64,000 nucleotides of DNA, from assembly GCF_024362695.1 (NCBI RefSeq), contig NC_065405.1:3170672-3234671 (forward strand). Direction: 5' to 3'. The position numbers and the translations under genes were made by a program. The stretch is from Pectinophora gossypiella (taxonomy: Eukaryota > Arthropoda > Insecta > Lepidoptera > Gelechiidae). This document shows positions 35,747 to 46,835 of the stretch, piece after piece (within the stretch, counting starts at the first letter, position 1; every line of letters begins with the position of its first letter). The notes below the pieces were generated by a model that saw nothing but the letters and a program-made list of their open reading frames with translations, made no database searches and had not been told where the DNA came from.

Positions 35747-36035
35747 CCTAACGGCCTCCGTGGTCCAGTGAAATGAGCGTTGGACTCACTTCAAATCCCG
35801 TTGGGGACATATCACAAAAATCACTTTGTGATCCCTAGTTTGGTTAGGACATTAGAGGCTGATCACCTGATTGTCCGAAAGTAAGATGATCCGTGCTTCG
35901 GAAGGCTCGTTAAGCTGTTGATCCCGGTTACCACTTATGAGCCATATCAGGGGCCTTTGGCGGCTCAATAGTAACCCTGACACTAGGGTCGATGGGGTTG
36001 GTAATCCACCTCACAACCCACACGATAGAAGAGCA
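35747..36035 (+). mobile_element. SINE family A, nearly full copy
   Basis: Degraded tRNA-like head (ggcctccgtggtccagtg, then a shortened T arm), body atcacctgattgtccgaaag, gcttcggaaggctcgttaag, catatcaggggcctttgg, tail cacacgatagaagag. The deleted head suggests an old copy. Confidence 0.8.
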
Positions 36036-37627
36036 AAATGTCCTGCACTTATAAATAAATACCTTCGCCCGCTGTACGCAGTCCAAAATATACAACGTTA
36101 AGCGCTCGAAATGGCTCCTGATAACGCTAAAAACGTTTTTTGGGCCTTCCAGAGACGTTATGGGCCTAATTGCCGTGAGAGTGCAATTACCGAGTAACGA
36201 GCAGGCTCGCTGGAGCCTGGTTACACATCCGTGGAGGATCCGCTCGCTGCGTTTTTATTCAGATTAATGTATGACAAGGGGTACAGTCTGGGTAAGTGAA
36301 GGTATATTGTCATATGACTATGTATGTGTCGTTTTATTTAGACGATTGTATGACAAGGGGTAAAAGGGGTGTGTTGTGTATATTGTTATATTGTAATTAT
36401 GAAATGTGTGCGGTTAGGGTTGACATCTTTGCGGGTTGTTGTTTGTGTTTAGAATCTCTATGAAGTAAACATATGAGATGGAATCTATTTCAAATTACCG
36501 AGTATAAAAAAAATTCATTATAAGATTTAAAAACTAAAATAGTGTTTATTTTATTATACAAAGGTAGTCAGCTTCCACATATAGAAAATGTAATGTAATG
36601 CTACCAAAAGTCAAACAAAGTCATGATACTTACTAAAAAAATATACCTATATAAGTATGTGCCATGTGCATTTACACATCAAAATTCATTTCAATAATTA
36701 GTCACCACTTTTGAACCAGACGAATGGGCACCAATATATTTTATTTCACTTTTATTAATAATAGTTATTAATTTTATGTTATTTATTAGGACATTTTATT
36801 TTATTTTATATCATTTAATTTTAATTTATCTAATCTAATGTACTTATAATTATGGATATTAATCTGAAATAAATAATTTGAATTGAATTGAATTTTCATT
36901 TACATTCACTAGAAACGTGAAGCGATTAAAATGTCACTGGGCTGGTAGCCTAGGTCGCGACAATAGTTGCGGAAAACTTGCATTAACTGCCGAGCGATCC
37001 GTCGGCAAATGTTGTCGCAGTTTGTGCCGGCTTCTCAGCAGCTTCTACCGACAATCTGCCGAGGTAATTGTTCGTGTTGAAAACGGCATTTTTTTCTTTC
37101 AAAGTAATTTTCTGAGTACCGTCTGCGGTACGGAGTGTAGGGTGTGCTCGACGCCAGATGATAGGTTAATTTAAAAAGACTACAAAATGTACCCAACAAA
37201 CTTTGGAAAGTAAACGTTCTGACTAATTAACAAGAATTGGATTTTTCATGTAAATTATCAGGTCTATAACTTCAATATTTTATTTTCTTTTATAAACTTT
37301 TGACCAAATTCTCACTTTAACTTCCAATAACTTTTTTTATCTTTGATTTGACTGTTTTTATTTTTTCCCCTAGCGGTACACATCCTTAGGAATAGTTATG
37401 AAGTAAAATAAAAGAATTATTAAGAAAGAGATAGCGACAAAATGATGATTTCTGAAGTAAGGTAGAAAATCTAGAAAAAGGGTCATATCTCCTAAACCGT
37501 AAATATTCGTTGGAGCCCCTCAATCATTTTTTTTTTACCTGAACTTCTAGGCCACCCTTTATAATATTTTCAAGTATATCATGTCTAACTTATTCAACTG
37601 GGTTACAGTTTAATGATATGTATTTGA
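36036..37627. other. unassigned DNA with a LINE 3' end
   Basis: 36750-36895 ends aataatttgaattgaattgaatt, typical of a LINE tail. The plus-strand frame at 36917 begins MKRLKCHWAGSLGRD, which resembles the RLKWRWAGH motif of LINE C-termini for about 15 residues and then loses likeness. The rest is unassigned. Confidence 0.4.
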
Positions 37628-37763
37628 ATCACATCACTAATTTAAAAGCCACGATCCTGTCAGTGTAGCATTCTCCGTGCTACTCTTTAAGGAAAAATAG
37701 GACAGAGGTTTCCTTCTGCCCTGTAGTACTCTGTCTGACACGAGTGGAATGGCGCACAGAGTA
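37628..37763 (-). mobile_element. repeat family F copy (minus)
   Basis: Begins acatcactaatttaaaagcc and carries the complement of agtagcgtggagaacgc-like sequence and gaaaccactgcc, as in 56160-56278. Confidence 0.6.
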
Positions 37764-38063
37764 GTCTATTTCAAAGCCGTATTTGAATGATTAAAATAAA
37801 TTATGTTAGATTTTGCTCTAAAGAGAAAACTAAACAAAAACGGACACTGGCTTACTCTAAAATGGACAGTGAATTCGAGAAGAATATCTTGAAACATGCC
37901 ATATTTTTGTCGGTGGGTATCCCTCACAAGGCGTTTCACAGAGAAACGTTACGAAAAGGTTCCCTGTCAAGACGTCTGGCAAGCAAGGAAATAGTATTCA
38001 ACTGTCGGACAACGGTATCGCAATAACAGTAAAGGCGGCGAAGCGTGCCCTGTTCTGCCCGGA

Positions 38064-38081
38064 TGGCGCCCAACGTGGGGC
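38064..38081 (+). other. perfect tRNA-Lys primer-binding-site match
   Basis: TGGCGCCCAACGTGGGGC is the exact complement of the 3' 18 nt, with CCA, of metazoan tRNA-Lys(CUU). Retroelements with LTRs carry such a site just after the 5' LTR. No clear LTR end (CA) lies directly before it and no gag or pol frame follows, so it is either a decayed LTR element or a reverse-transcribed tRNA fragment. Confidence 0.45.
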
Positions 38082-38479
38082 CACTTTATTTACGAGTACT
38101 TCGCACTTTGTTTAGCTTCCATTTAACTTTACATGTGCGAATTGAATATGTTATTTATTTTACGAGTTCCAAAGAAAAGAAAATTATTTTAAAAGAAGAC
38201 TTTTAGATTTGAGCCTACATATGTATTTAACTATAAAAGACAATAATGAATTACTTCAAAATCTTATGTAGGATTATGTCTCCATCTCTTAAACTTACAA
38301 ACCAATTTTAAAGAATGACTAAATGATAAAGTTTTGTGCCCCATGCTACCCAGCACACACAGTTTGTGATACCTAAAGTGGCGACGAGAAAATATATTAT
38401 ACTAAGTTATATTTACAAATTAACAAACTTATTTAGGACTCTTTTCTTCTTCTTCTTTTCTTTGTTTCTTTATTTATGG

Positions 38480-38705
38480 TTTATTTAGGACTTTACAGGC
38501 TTGAATCACCCGATTGTCTGAAAAAATAAGAAGTTGATTCCGTGCTTCGGAGGGCACGTTAAGCCGTTGGTCCCGGCTATTAGCCGTAAAAATAACTCCA
38601 CCTACCCGCAGTGGAGCAGCGTGGTGGAGTATGCTCCATACCCCCTCCGGTTGATTGAGGGGAGGCCTCTGTCCAGCAGTGGGACGTATATAGGCTATTT
38701 ATGTT
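38480..38705 (+). mobile_element. SINE family B, headless copy
   Basis: ggactttacaggcttgaatc, cgcagtggagcagcgtgg, cataccccctccggttgatt and cagcagtgggacgtatatag in order. The tRNA-like head is missing. Confidence 0.8.
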
Positions 38706-39960
38706 ATATTATTTATAACGATATCAAGAAGCTATGTTTTTTACCAGAGAATGAATTCTTAGATCGACCAGACCGGCACGGTTCATTTAATCGTCACGCC
38801 GACGACGCATGACATGGTTTTCATTTCACTCGCACCCATCAATAATCTGAATCTATAATATCTGGGTCACCACTAAGAATTTATAATTCGAACGACGAAT
38901 TTTATATTCTGTTTGAACTGGTATTTTAAAAATGTAAAATACCACTGTTGATAGAATTTTCGAAAATATAATGTTCCATAAGGCAGAGTAATTTTGAATT
39001 AGTTGTAACGTCCAAAACTCAGTAGAGGCAATCACAATACGAATACGAGACTCCTCGTTATTCATAGAATGTTGTAATACAACTCTGACGCAGAATTATA
39101 GAAATCCTCTTTTTTGCTGGAATTAGATGTCGTAAGCCGGTGCGGGGTTTGGGGCAGCATTTGTGCCAAATAGCCCGGGAAACGGCCGGTCGGCCTCTCC
39201 TCGCAAGGCACAAATTAGGTCAAGACTTCGTTGTCGGCTTTTACAGAATTACGCTTACTTAATTCGATTTTTTTAAGTCACGTTCTGTTTTAGATTATTG
39301 AGTTTTTACGGGGGTCTGACAACACGTTTGGAATAGCAGAAAATGTCTTCCAGACAGTCGAAATTAGGAAAACGTCTAATGAAATTAAAGCTCGCATTTT
39401 AAAGGTCAAGGGCATCGCAATTATACGATTTCTTTTTTTTTATTAAAATTAAAAATTCACAGACTTTTATTATCACGAATATAAAAAAAAACTGAATGCA
39501 AATATTATGTATTTCCATGGTATAAGAAGACCAGGTATGCTTAAAACTGACAGCTAACATTTCAAGGTTAGCCCAGCTGATGTCATCCCACCATGCGTTG
39601 CCATTTTGTAAAAAATAAATTATTCCCGACCAATGTTTTTATATTTACTTTGCAAGGAAATTTTGAACTATTAGTAAAAGATTTACTTACAGTTTTAATG
39701 ATTTTTTATATATGTGACAAGTAATAGTAATTAAATACATTAGTCAGTAATTCGCTTAATTTTCAATAATAAAATTTACGTCCTTGGAATGTGGGAGATA
39801 CCAATTTAATAGTAACACATAATGTCATCAATGGGCTAGTAATGGCGGCTTGTCATAGGTTTGAGCATACCTGTCTTATTATACCATGTATATTTCAAAT
39901 GTCGGAGTTAGTTATGAATTAAGAAGAGAAATTGATCAAATCGGAAAATAAAATGAAGTT
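38706..39960. other. unassigned DNA before the candidate promoter
   Basis: No gene recognised. 39110-39240 is locally GC-rich (gccggtgcggggtttggg) without open-frame or splice support. Confidence 0.4.
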
Positions 39961-40086
39961 ACATCACTTCCGTCATGAAGTTGCAACGCTCCGACGAAAG
40001 GTGGCGTACGAGCAGAGCGGAGTGAAGTCGAGAGTCACTAAAGAGTCGTCGTGTCGAGCGGACGTGCACTGCCGTTCTAATCGGGC

Positions 40087-40120
40087 AGTCTACCGCTAAC
40101 CATCGTCATGAACGGACGTG
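40087..40120 (+). promoter_or_regulatory. candidate core promoter (initiator plus DPE)
   Basis: GCAGTC has its A at 40087 and matches the arthropod initiator TCAGTY in five of six positions. GGACGTG at 40114-40120 matches the downstream promoter element RGWCGTG and begins at exactly +28. No TATA box is evident 25-35 bp upstream, as expected for a DPE promoter. The surroundings (39970-40330) are distinctly more GC-rich than neighbouring DNA. A weaker pair, AGTC at 40033 and GGACGTG at 40060, has the same spacing 54 bp upstream. Confidence 0.5.
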
Positions 40121-40128
40121 TCGAATAA
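40108..40128 (+). other. short upstream ORF in the candidate 5' leader
   Basis: ATG followed by five sense codons and TAA, lying between the predicted start site at 40087 and the proposed coding start. If the leader is real, this uORF could lower or condition translation of the main frame. It overlaps the DPE. Confidence 0.3.
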
Positions 40129-40226
40129 TTACGATCGGAACGTGGAGTGCTATAGTCGCTCACCTATAACTTGTAGGGACTTCAAGAAAGTGTGATCGGA
40201 AAAGAGCACCTAGCAAGTACGTTCAC

Positions 40227-40346
40227 ATGTCCCGAGGATTCGGTCCGAATGTTGGAACCATGGGTGGTGGAGGGCCCCTTCGCGCTTCCTTAGGCGCGCT
40301 AGATTTCGAGAAACTGTGTAACCGTTACGAATACCGTAACGTTTCC
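40227..40346 (+). CDS. candidate first coding exon of an unrecognised gene
   Basis: An open frame of 40 codons begins at ATG 40227 (MSRGFGPNVG) and ends in phase 0 at a consensus donor, gtgagt, at 40347-40352. A second in-frame ATG at 40260 has the stronger context (ACC before, G after) and may be the real start, giving MGGGGPLRASLGALDFEKLC and onward. The last part (residues 24-40, ALDFEKLCNRYEYRNVS) looks like ordinary globular or linker protein sequence. Read through the donor, the frame stops at TGA 40368-40370. Support comes from the Inr/DPE pair 140 bp upstream, the GC-rich setting and the donor. I do not recognise the family and found no second exon, so the call is tentative. It is on the opposite strand to syndecan. 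Confidence 0.45.
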
Positions 40347-40813
40347 GTGAGTGTGAACCTAATGCTGTGACTTTATCTAATCGTGATACAAAAACTATGA
40401 GGAAGTAAATAAAATGATTGTGATACTAATGACGGCCATTATTGTCTTCTAACGCCCACCCTTCTGACACCACACACCACTTTTACGACATACTTATAAT
40501 TCCTCGTAAAAGTTTTCAATATACGTAACTAATTACTAAGAGGTCTTGTAAAAGATGACTCTATTTTAAAATCTCAAGAGGATGTCGTTGCAAGCGACTG
40601 GGAAATAATAGTATTTTACCTACAGAGAAAATTAAAACAGAAACGATTGTGTTCGCTCGTTTGAGCGATGCTATTGCTATAAGCGTAATTATGTTTCCCT
40701 TCCTCTATTTTGAAGTAGACATTTTGATATTATTTAAAGGAAAAGGGCATAAACATAAGCAGATGATTCAAGCGGTGTTCATGTAACAAGTAAACAAGCC
40801 TTTGAGAGGTTTT

Positions 40814-40955
40814 GCTCATACAAATACAAATACAAATACACTTTATTGCACCAAAATAAAAAGAAATAATTACAAAAAGTCTCTTAACTAAGTACATGGC
40901 AAATGGCGGCCTTATCGCTTAAAGCGATTTCTTCCAAGCTCATTCACAAGTAAAA
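40814..40955 (-). mobile_element. LINE 3' end (minus)
   Basis: Begins with (CAAATA)n, then cactttattgcaccaaaata and aagtacatggcaaatggcgg. The same end in plus orientation is at 63030-63115. Confidence 0.7.
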
Positions 40956-41015
40956 CATATAGTAGAGTGTAAAGTGTACAGTGTAGTGTGTGAGTGTGTG
41001 TTTACAGTGTACGTG

Positions 41016-41061
41016 AAAACAGTGATGCATTTAACTGAATAAATGCTTGCATCACTGTTTT
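41016..41061. repeat. hairpin with 14-bp perfect stem
   Basis: aaaacagtgatgca and tgcatcactgtttt are exact inverted copies around 18 bases, which themselves contain tta/taa pairing (gcattta...taaatgc). Confidence 0.6.
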
Positions 41062-41339
41062 ATAAAATTATTTATTTTCCCCAGTTTTTATAATTAGGTA
41101 CTAAAAATGCAAATAAAGTTAACTACTTACTTAAAGAGATGAACATGACCCGCCTAACAATAACTCAATAAATATAAGTAAAAATCACAAGTTTAATGTC
41201 AAAGAGAAAATTATATTAATTAATTCATAAGATCAGCACAATCTGAGAGACCAAAAAAGAAGTTGAGACATGGTTGCTGAGTCAGAACTATGACAAAACG
41301 GAGGAATTGATGCCAAATTCATAATTACGGGATCACATA

Positions 41340-41365
41340 GAAATACACACTCACACACTCACACA

Positions 41366-41406
<41 letters not shown>
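41340..41406 (+). repeat. (CA)n microsatellite
   Basis: CACACT variants followed by about 20 CA units. Confidence 0.9.
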
Positions 41407-41408
<2 letters not shown>

Positions 41409-41539
41409 ACATAGACACTCCTTCTAACTTATAAATACTATATATTATATACATATTATATTTTTTCACATACCAGTTTCTTTTGTACGTTTAAATGTTT
41501 CATCTGTTGCTTCTGGATAAGTCCGAACAAAACCAAACA

Positions 41540-41717
41540 ATGTTAATTTTTTCGGGCCCCTGCGATACAGGCTTATGCTTAGTGCAGGGTCCGCTGTGTT
41601 ATCTGTCTATATGTAGATTTTCTGAAACTACCTCATAAAACTAGTTTTTTGTAACAGATTACTTTTGTAAATCTCTTTTTTTGAAATAAATATTTTTCTA
41701 TTTTCTATTTTCTATCT
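41540..41717 (+). mobile_element. LINE 3' end with TTTTCTA tail
   Basis: ttatgcttagtgcagggtcc leads to gaaataaatatttttctat and repeated TTTTCTA units. No protein is left. Confidence 0.55.
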
Positions 41718-42039
41718 TTGGCGTGTTGACGATAAGATGAGGAGCCAGTGGTGTAATGGTTAACACCCTCCTCCCGGGTCAACAAGAGTTGTTTTTTGAT
41801 TCAATTTTCTCTTTGAGAACGAGTAAGTACTTACTATAAACAAAGTAAACGTATAATATCTTTATACATCAACCTTAGTCTATGCGTTTCTATTTCTTGA
41901 GCATACATACTTCTTTACTCAACAATATCAAGATGTTATAAAATATCCTTTCAGTATAAAGTTTACGTAAGAAAATCGTTCAAGAAAGGTTTCATCTTAT
42001 TGATAGGTACTACTTGGAAGAGGTCCAGATGAAATTGAT

Positions 42040-42543
42040 ATATTGGGAGAGAATACACGCCTCGCAGAGAATCTCCGTGTTGCTCAAAGAGCAATGGAAA
42101 GAGCTATGCTCGGCATTTCAAATCAAATCAAATCAAATATACTTTATTGCACAGAACTAAAATAAATAAATAAAAATAAAATAAAAAAATTTAAAAAAAT
42201 AAAATCCCTTAAAATCGAATCGAATTGTTTCTAAATTTCCTTACGGGACCGGAAGAGAAATACTTGGGTTCGATCTAAAACCAAGGTTAGGGATGTGGTA
42301 AAAGTAATTGCCGAACGCAAGTGGAGATGGGCGGGACACATTGTTCGAATGAGCAAGGAAAGATGGACCCGGAGATTGTTAGAGTGGCGCTCACGAGCAT
42401 TCACAAGACCTAGAGGAAGACCACCAATGAGATGGAAGGACGACATTGTGCGGCACGCAGGATATGGCTGGATGTCGATAGCCCAGGATCGTCGGAAATG
42501 GAAAAACATGGAAGAGGCCTACGTCCAAAATTGGATATAAATT
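42040..42543 (+). pseudogene. LINE reverse transcriptase C-terminus split by an insertion
   Basis: Two pieces of one C-terminal region. 42040-42120 encodes LRVAQRAMERAMLGIS, and 42244-42540 encodes RDRKRNTWVRSKTKV, KWRWAGHIVRM, RGRPPMRWKDDIVRHAG and a closing RRKWKNMEEAYVQNWI with a TAA stop. The order is that of RTE-type endonuclease/reverse transcriptase polyproteins common in Lepidoptera. Between them lies about 120 bp of foreign DNA: an inverted LINE 3' tail with (AAATC)n and tactttattgcaca. The last 98 codons are still open, so the insertion is fairly recent or the frame survived by chance. Confidence 0.8.
42118..42238 (-). mobile_element. LINE 3' tail inserted in another LINE
   Basis: (AAATC)n then atactttattgcacag, the complement of the GTGCAATAAAGTA end seen at 14040 and 27175. 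ATTTC-like bases occur on both sides of the insert. Confidence 0.6.
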
Positions 42544-44075
42544 TAGGCTGATATAGATAGACACGCCTCGACGCTTAGAGAATAAGAATAATACCGGGAT
42601 TGCCAGCTATCGAGGGCGTGGTTAAACATGTCTTTAGACAACAATGAAGTTGCTCGATAAATAATAAATCTTTCTGAGCTTTGACAAGGCAATTCTCACA
42701 CGACAACTTTGACTTTTATGTAATACGCTGATGCCTATTACACGAACTAAAGTCCCGCTGTCGAGAACCAATATTGGTTGGTACTTGCCTGTTACTTGCG
42801 CGATGCGGATGCTTAACACCCTGGCCCAGGACAACCCGGACGTTGACCTGTACAGCTGTTCGGTGGCCAAATTCACAGATGTGGCATTTCGCTATTGTTC
42901 TAGTTAAATAATAATAATTGTTATGTCTTATATGTGTTTGTTTCAGTCGAATTGGTTTTTACTGTAATGGCTGAATGTAAAAAAGTAAAAATAAAATAAA
43001 TAAATAACTTCGCATCGCTGGGCAGTGCACCGCTACTAGAATCCACGTCATGTCAAAATCGCCTTAGATTTTAATATCTACACAATGATATATGATATAT
43101 AGAATGTATATATAAGAAAGCGTAGTGTTTAAGTATTTTATTTGTCTTAATAAAAGTGTGAAATAGGTTAAAATAATATCTTATATGAACTCAAATCTAT
43201 GATATTATCTATTACACCTCCCATATTTATGTTTTTTATTGATTTCAAAATGTATGCTTTGCTGCATTATTTCGACAAAACAACAATTCTTTTGCACAAA
43301 AATTGCAAGAAGTTTTAATTATGGACAAAGGGCATTCTTATAACTATACCAATTTAATCTAAGCCACATTAGGTTAAGTTTTAAAAGGCCATGTTTAAAG
43401 ATTTCTAAAAGCAGCAATATGCCGTTAAGAAACACAGATACGAGAAATGGCTTCTTGTGCGAATAATTTGTCCCGTCTCAATTACCCAAGAGAAAAACAT
43501 TTACCTGGAAGCTAAGTAATCTTCAAGAATTTGTAAAACGAAACAAACCTTTTTTAAAGGGGCAACTTTTATTTTTATGGCGTAATTGCAGAAAAATCTC
43601 CCGGTAAATTGTTTCTTACAAGCGCAATTAATTTTAATTATGAGGATTAATTAATAACGTGTTGGCTGGCTGACGTTGGGAACGTAAATACTTGTCTGTC
43701 GGTTCGTTTGGGAAGGCTCAGGGGCGGATTTAAATGGGCCCTTGTGGCAACTCGTGCCTGCTTAGGACTAGATTAGGTATTTATAGATTTTACTCTAACA
43801 ATACCTTCGTCTTTGCTGAAATTACGAGTAGTTAATTTAGAAAGGTAAGGTAAAAAAGTTGCATTTGCAACTTTCTTGAGATTTACTCTAAATCAATTTA
43901 CAAAATAAAATTTACTTGAAATTTATTTCCTTTTAATAAACTTAAAACTTAAATAAATTTAACAAATGTTAAGTTTATTAAAAAGAAAGGGATTTAAGTT
44001 TTTTGGTATCATTGTGATTCTTTTATTGAGATGTTATATTCTAGTTTACAAATACTCGTATTTACTGGGGAGCGA
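42544..44075. other. unassigned DNA
   Basis: No gene recognised. 43926-43988 is a hairpin whose 20-bp arms (tttccttttaataaacttaa and its partner) differ at one base. Confidence 0.45.
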
Positions 44076-44296
44076 CATAAGTTGGTCTTTTAGTTTGTAA
44101 AATAATGCGTAAAATATTAATAGCAGCTGTTTCGCTTCATTTAAGAAAGCAATATTGCAATTTGACATTTGCGCATATAAAAGTAAGTGCGCAATGCAAA
44201 CAAATGTCAAATAGCAATATTGCTTTCTTAAATGAAGCGAAACAGTTGCAATTAATATTTTCCGCATTATTTTACAAACTAAAAGACCAACTTATG
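44076..44296. mobile_element. foldback MITE, near-perfect 221-bp palindrome
   Basis: cataagttggtcttttagtt at the left is exactly inverted at the right (aactaaaagaccaacttatg). The arms, about 100 bp each, keep pairing through gcttcatttaagaaagcaat, and both strands can be read as the same protein-like frame (RKILIA, VSLHLRKQY), which is an artefact of the symmetry. The short centre is gcgcatataaaagtaagtgc. Confidence 0.85.
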
Positions 44297-44777
44297 TAAC
44301 GACCAGTGGCCCCGCCAGGGTCTCAAGTAAGATAAGGGCAAAACGTGGCCCCTATTCACGGTATTTACTTCAAGCCGACCCGTTTAATTTTTTTCTCTGT
44401 ATAATTTTTCCGACGCGGTAGAGGGAGGGTCAATGATTTATGACGCAATCTTTTAGTCGTAAATCAAAACGGTTACGCCTCGCTTCTATTCTATAGCTCA
44501 AAACTGTAGCTTCAAAACAATCACTTGGTTTTTCGACGCTCCAGGTTTTCTGATTGTCGAAAATTCGAAATTCACGTTATTTTTGCGAATTCTCTGATAT
44601 TAGAACTGGGGAAGAATGAATTGTTGTGAAATATGTTCTGTCAGTCAGGTGTTATTAATGGGAAAATATTTGTATTTATGGGAATTCGGAGGGAGCTACT
44701 TTTACACAAGTTTTTTGAGGTCGGAATCAGCTTTTATAAAAGGAACCTTTTTGATTGTTTTATAAAGTCACACGTAG

Positions 44778-44870
44778 TAAGTACGTCGGGGGCCTTAGGC
44801 GGATCAATAGTAAACCTGACAACAGGTTAATGAAGTCGGTCATTGAACTCACAACCCACACCCCGAGAAA
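44778..44870 (+). repeat. SINE family A 3' fragment
   Basis: cgtcgggggccttaggcgga, agtaaacctgacaacaggtt and actcacaacccacacc. Confidence 0.6.
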
Positions 44871-44929
44871 TACGTTTCGGACGTATCCTAACCAGTATTA
44901 GGCTGGTTGGAACTCACGTGTTGGTTTGG

Positions 44930-45130
44930 GACACGTAGAGCGGATGAAGGATGATAGGATAACGAAAGCAGTATATAAAGCGAAGGTTGGTGGTAGGGGC
45001 AGAGGTCGTACAAACGCACATTGACGAAATCGGAGATGTCCTTAGAAAAGGTTCAGTACGATCTACTCTGAACCGGCGTGCGTGTATGAAACGATTGATG
45101 AATGTGGAAGAAGCAAGAGAAGTGTCATGA
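44930..45130 (+). pseudogene. RTE-like LINE C-terminal fragment
   Basis: The plus strand encodes RMKDDRITKAVYKAKVGGRG and, after a frame break near 45022, IGDVLRKGSVRSTLNRRACM then KRLMNVEEAREV. This is the C-terminal end of a non-LTR reverse transcriptase. Other copies continue into QDRSKWNSIVSAYPGGK and a TATG-rich tail; this one ends early. Confidence 0.7.
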
Positions 45131-45639
45131 TATTCATTCAAGTTAATCATAAAACGGAAGAATATTTTATTTGTTATGCGTAAAAGTCCGTTTCCCCTGG
45201 GAAGTTCCAGCTTAAGTAAAACGAATTTGCCTGAGTAAAAAAGCCTTCAATTTTATCACGTAATTGTAAGATTGGGAAGGCGGGAAAAATTCCGAATTTA
45301 AGGACTGCCGGCTTTTTCGGAGTACCGTCGAAAAATGAATAAACCCTGTGAGTTCGGTCAGTTAGCTGACTTTGTATATTATTTTTGTCTATGGCTGGAG
45401 TAAACTCTCTTGGAGTTCATTTTTATTTCGGCGGTTTGTTTATATTAGCAATTATAAGAGACAGATGATGTGGCCTGACCTCTCCTTCAGTCGTATCGGT
45501 TTTCCGTACCACTGAAGCAAGGAGGGGTAAGACGAGTGTGTGCGCCTGCGTTTTGCGCGAACGTCTGCGCACCTTAATATATCCTGCGTACCTGACCGCT
45601 TCCTATAAGAGACAAATATATCATCTCCCTAGCATTATC

Positions 45640-45950
45640 CGCTTACCTAATCTGAAGACAGGTCCGGTTTTTTACAGGAGCGACTGCCTGTCTGACCTTC
45701 CAAACTGCGAAGGGAATACCAGCCCAATACAGGTTAAGTCACATACCTCCGAAATCTGCATTTCTCGGGAATGTGGGTTTCCTCACGATATTTTCCTTTA
45801 CCGCTGAGCACGTGATAATAATTTATGGTCTTAACATGAATTCGAAAACAAATTCGACAATCACAGGTTCAGGCCTTAGTTGGATTCGAACCAGCGACCT
45901 CAAAGTGAGAGGCAAGCGTTCTACCAACTGGGCTACACGGTTTACTATAA
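45640..45950 (-). mobile_element. SINE family D copy (minus)
   Basis: On the minus strand a tRNA-like head (GTAGCCCAGTTGGTAGAACG, CTCACTTTGAGGTCGC, GGTTCGAATCC at 45886-45945) is followed by the body with CATTCCCGAGAAATGCA and a ggtaagcgga-type end. Full relatives at 49112-49440. Confidence 0.75.
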
Positions 45951-46299
45951 GAGCTAAATATAACATACATACATACATAAACTCACGCCCGTAATCCCTA
46001 ATGGGGTGGGCAGAGCCACAAGTAATCAAAGACAACTCCCCCCCCATAAGATCCCTTATCACCATAAGGTTCATCATATCCATCTTTGGAGTTCGTATCA
46101 ACAGTGGCTGCAAGAACTAAATATAAATATAATTAAATACCTCTATAATGTGTGTAAATGTCTAGGTATCTAGAATGTGCCTCACACATTGAGCACGATT
46201 GATTAAGAACGAAATTACCAGTAATAATAATGTCCCTAATCACGTTTCGTCGACTAAAACACTCACTGAAATAAAATTAATTTTACAACCAAAAAAGTT

Positions 46300-46530
46300 T
46301 ACATACATAAACTCACGCCTATTACCCACCGAGGTAAGCAGAGACTATAGAATTCCATTTGTTTCGATCCTGACACACTTTTCTTGCATCCTCCACATTC
46401 ATCAATCGCTTCATACACGCACACACAGTGGCTGCAAGTTGTCTTTGATTACTTGTGGCTCTGCTTAGGGATTACGGGCGTGAGTTTATGTATGTATGTA
46501 TGTTCATACACGCACGCCGGTTTAGAGTAG
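46300..46530 (-). repeat. RTE-like LINE 3' end fragments
   Basis: 46305-46425 is the minus-strand end (aaactcacgcctattaccca, ttcgatcctgacacac, tcatcaatcgcttcatacac). 46430-46500 is a separate piece (tgtggctctgcttaggg and a TATG tail). Confidence 0.6.
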
Positions 46531-46835
46531 ATAGTAAAAAAGAACTTTTGCTAATTTTAAAAACCACGCGAACCTTTTAATCTACAGCTTTACAAAATTT
46601 AACGGAACCGTTTTTTCTTCAAGCCAGGTTGCTAAGCCCGTTACGCACACGCCACATTTTCGCTAAAACGTAGAAATAACGTTATTTGCACGACAAAATT
46701 GATTATGGGGGTGCGACGAAATATTCAAGGAAATCTGATAAAAGGTGAAAGCAGAATTATCAACAGGAAACTTGTTGGTTGTTCGTCATCTACGTGAAGG
46801 CAGATTTGAAGAACATTACAATTTGCTGTTTCACC

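Noticed and set aside
40060..40066. Upstream DPE copy as the main promoter
   Set aside because: The spaced A at 40033 lies in AGAGTC, which lacks the TC before the start base; the pair at 40087/40114 fits better, so the upstream pair is noted only as a possible duplicate.
44046..44299. Matching open frames on both strands (MRKILIA...)
   Set aside because: The identical translation on both strands is the result of a near-perfect palindrome, not a pair of genes.
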